Assembly (NCBI GenBank): GCA_947627245.1
Contig: CANQVH010000028.1
Location: forward strand, 1-42,191
Source: an uncultured Lachnospiraceae bacterium
GTDB taxonomy: Bacteria > Bacillota > Clostridia > Lachnospirales > Lachnospiraceae
Reading direction: 5' to 3'
Length of the DNA stretch: 42,191 nt
Both the position numbers and the translations under genes were made by a program. The notes beneath the pieces are model-generated. The model was not told where the DNA came from. It made no database searches and saw only the letters and a list, made by a program, of their open reading frames with translations. Below are positions 40,630 through 42,191 of this stretch, piece by piece (within the stretch, counting starts at the first letter, position 1; every line of letters begins with the position of its first letter).

Positions 40630-41880
40630 ATGACGGATAAAGTGAAAAGAATATTGGCAGGACTCCTGACGGCGGCGCTGTTTTTCTTTGGGACAGAAAA
40701 CGCCGCGGCGCAGGAGGATCTCGGACTATACGCCCGCGGCGCCGTTCTGATGGATGGCGGCAGCGGGCGTGTTCTTTATGAAAAGGAGGCGCAGACGGAG
40801 CTTCCGATGGCGAGTACGACGAAGATCATGACCTGTATCCTCGCGCTGGAAAATACTGCTTCGGACACGGTCTGCACGGTGTCGGAGAACGCCGCTGCTC
40901 AGCCGCAGGTGAAGCTGGGTATGGTGCAGGGAGATACCTTTTATATGAAGGATCTTCTCTGCTCGCTGATGCTTGAGTCGCATAATGACTCCGCTGTCTG
41001 TATTGCAGAGACGGTCGGAGGGAGCGTTGAGGGATTTGCGGCGATGATGAATGCGAAAGCACAGGAAATCGGCTGCACGCAGACGCATTATATTACTCCG
41101 AACGGGCTTGACGCGCAGGATGACGGCGGGCAACACCGCACAACGGCGCGGGAGCTGGCGCTTGTCATGCGCTACTGCCTGACGCAGTCGCCGGAGGCAG
41201 AGAAATTTGTGGAGATCACGCGAACGCCGTCCTGCACGTTTACGAATCTTGCAGGGAACCGAAGCTATGGCTGCACGAATCACAATGCGTTCCTGCAGAT
41301 CATGGATGGGGCGCTGTCCGGAAAGACCGGATTTACGGCGAAGGCCGGATACTGCTATGTCGGGGCGTTAAAAAGGGACGGGAAGCTGCTGATCGTTGCG
41401 CTGCTTGCCTGCGGCTGGCCGCATCATAAGGGCTACAAGTGGGTGGACACAAAGAAGCTGATGAATTATGGACTTGAGAATTATGAGGTGAGAGAGATTG
41501 GGATTCCAACACTGAAGACTACACAGCTTCCGGTGAAGGATGGGCAGAAGGAGAGCGTGCAGATTGAAGTCAAGGCGAAGGCAGATACTGAGCCGGGAAA
41601 CGGGAGCAATACAGGAATGAAAACTGCGTTGGGGGCAGGAAATGTTGAAAGTGAAAATCGAACGCGGGTTTTGATGCAGCCGGAGGAAATGGTTGAGACG
41701 CATGTAGAGCTCGTGCATTCGCTGGAGGCTCCGGTCGCGAAGGAGCAGCAGGTGGGGACAGTTCAGTGTGTGATTGACGGAGAGATATACGCCGAATATT
41801 CGATCGTCACCGCGGAGCAGGTTCCTGCGCGGGATTATCTGTATTGCCTGCGGGAACTTGTAAAGACGGCATTGCTGTGA
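40630..41880 (+). CDS. D-alanyl-D-alanine carboxypeptidase (second copy)
   Basis: 416-aa exported penicillin-binding protein. Signal peptide 1-27 (cleavage near AAA-Q); catalytic Ser62-x-x-Lys65 (ASTTK), Ser117-His-Asn119 (SHN in place of SGN or SAN) and Lys232-Thr-Gly. The C-terminal 130 residues contain a Gly/Asn-rich insert (about 315-345) and a beta region. Distinct from the copy at 36890 and not a recent duplicate. AAAGGGG lies upstream of the ATG. Commonly found after scpB in Lachnospiraceae from memory. Peptidoglycan trimming in vegetative cells or spores cannot be told apart. Confidence 0.93.
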   Translation: MTDKVKRILAGLLTAALFFFGTENAAAQEDLGLYARGAVLMDGGSGRVLYEKEAQTELPMASTTKIMTCILALENTASDTVCTVSENAAAQPQVKLGMVQGDTFYMKDLLCSLMLESHNDSAVCIAETVGGSVEGFAAMMNAKAQEIGCTQTHYITPNGLDAQDDGGQHRTTARELALVMRYCLTQSPEAEKFVEITRTPSCTFTNLAGNRSYGCTNHNAFLQIMDGALSGKTGFTAKAGYCYVGALKRDGKLLIVALLACGWPHHKGYKWVDTKKLMNYGLENYEVREIGIPTLKTTQLPVKDGQKESVQIEVKAKADTEPGNGSNTGMKTALGAGNVESENRTRVLMQPEEMVETHVELVHSLEAPVAKEQQVGTVQCVIDGEIYAEYSIVTAEQVPARDYLYCLRELVKTALL

Positions 41881-41910
41881 GGACTTGCGACGGGAGGAAT
41901 CATGCTTTGC

Positions 41911-42106
41911 ATTATCCTGACGAAAAAGCTTGCAATTTCGGAAGAAAGAGGATAATATATACTCGGCAGAAATTGGTTTCCATGTCGCAGAAGACTTTAC
42001 AATCCCCTGCGACATAGAAACGCTCTGCGGGATCGCACTGCGGCGGAGCGGGACAGGTTGCTTATGCAACCCGCCGCAGGCGGAGAATCCTGCGGAGCAG
42101 GATTCT
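41911..42106 (+). promoter_or_regulatory. Promoter and hairpin-array leader of the last gene
   Basis: TTGCAA (41930-41935) and TAATAT (41953-41958) with 17 bp spacing form a promoter. Downstream, five stems follow one another: 41976-42021 (15 bp, one mismatch), 42021-42050 (8 bp with a wobble), 42056-42071 (GGTTGC/GCAACC), 42071-42083 (CCGCC/GGCGG) and 42084-42106 (AGAATCCTGC/GCAGGATTCT). A sixth, ATTATCCT/AGGATAAT (41911-41956), spans the promoter. Confidence 0.6.
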
Positions 42107-42137
42107 ATTTCAAAATATAGCGATGGAGGGCTGAAGA

Positions 42138-42191
42138 ATGAGTAATACAGCACAAAGCTTAGCGGGCAAGAGGATCGCTTCCTTGCTCGAC
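42138..42191 (+). CDS. Start of a gene cut by the window end, perhaps an acyl-CoA carboxyltransferase
   Basis: An ATG at 42138 follows GGAGGG (42125-42130) and opens a frame to the window end, MSNTAQSLAGKRIASLLD (18 residues). The N-terminus resembles carboxyltransferase beta subunits of the propionyl-CoA carboxylase type, which begin with an R-I-x-x-L-L-D segment, but 18 residues are too few to be sure. Confidence 0.35.
   Translation, partial: MSNTAQSLAGKRIASLLD

Overview
The window looks like a chromosomal segment of a strictly anaerobic, low-oxygen-tolerance Firmicute, most likely a Lachnospiraceae-type Clostridium. Signs of this are a trimeric NAD-linked [FeFe]-hydrogenase operon, a rubredoxin, a SpoIIM-like membrane protein, scpAB next to two DD-carboxypeptidases, strong GGAGG ribosome binding sites, some TTG/GTG starts and sigma-A type promoters. 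No tRNA, rRNA, prophage, insertion sequence or CRISPR array is visible.

Layout. 48-1744: Na+/proline symporter and rubredoxin. 1979-5022 (minus): a small unknown protein, a transmembrane Ser/Thr kinase with an external leucine-rich-repeat domain, and a helix-turn-helix protein translationally coupled to the kinase. 5224-14946: two giant paralogous secreted surface proteins (1917 and 1218 aa) that share an almost identical C-terminal end. 15288-19351: the hydrogenase operon (NuoE-like, NuoF-like, HydA). 19576-22063 (minus): a MotA/MotB-like ion-channel pair resembling ZorA/ZorB of the Zorya anti-phage system but without the Zorya effector genes. 22265-25217: malic enzyme, a small CxxC protein, a 35-bp tandem repeat and a DUF362 protein. 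25339-27010: SpoIIM-like protein and a membrane O-acyltransferase with a G9 tract. 27323-28339: secreted C39-like cysteine peptidase carrying the same type of Ig-like module as the giant proteins and bracketed by a repeated palindromic element. 28619-30725: XerD-type recombinase and (minus) DAHP synthase. 30926-36834: precorrin-2 dehydrogenase, RNase HI, a small membrane protein, alaS, rpsU and cardiolipin synthase. 36890-41880: DD-carboxypeptidase, metallophosphoesterase, scpA, scpB and a second DD-carboxypeptidase. 42138-end: the start of a gene behind a leader made of consecutive hairpins.

Themes. Much of the window concerns the cell envelope: proline uptake, giant surface proteins, a secreted peptidase, an acyltransferase, cardiolipin synthase and two DD-carboxypeptidases, with the LRR kinase as a possible envelope sensor. 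The energy genes (hydrogenase, rubredoxin, malic enzyme) fit fermentative redox balancing. The least explained parts are the orphan ZorAB-like motor, the LRR receptor kinase operon, the mosaic surface proteins and several structured or repeated intergenic elements. All calls come from reading the sequence; no database search was run.
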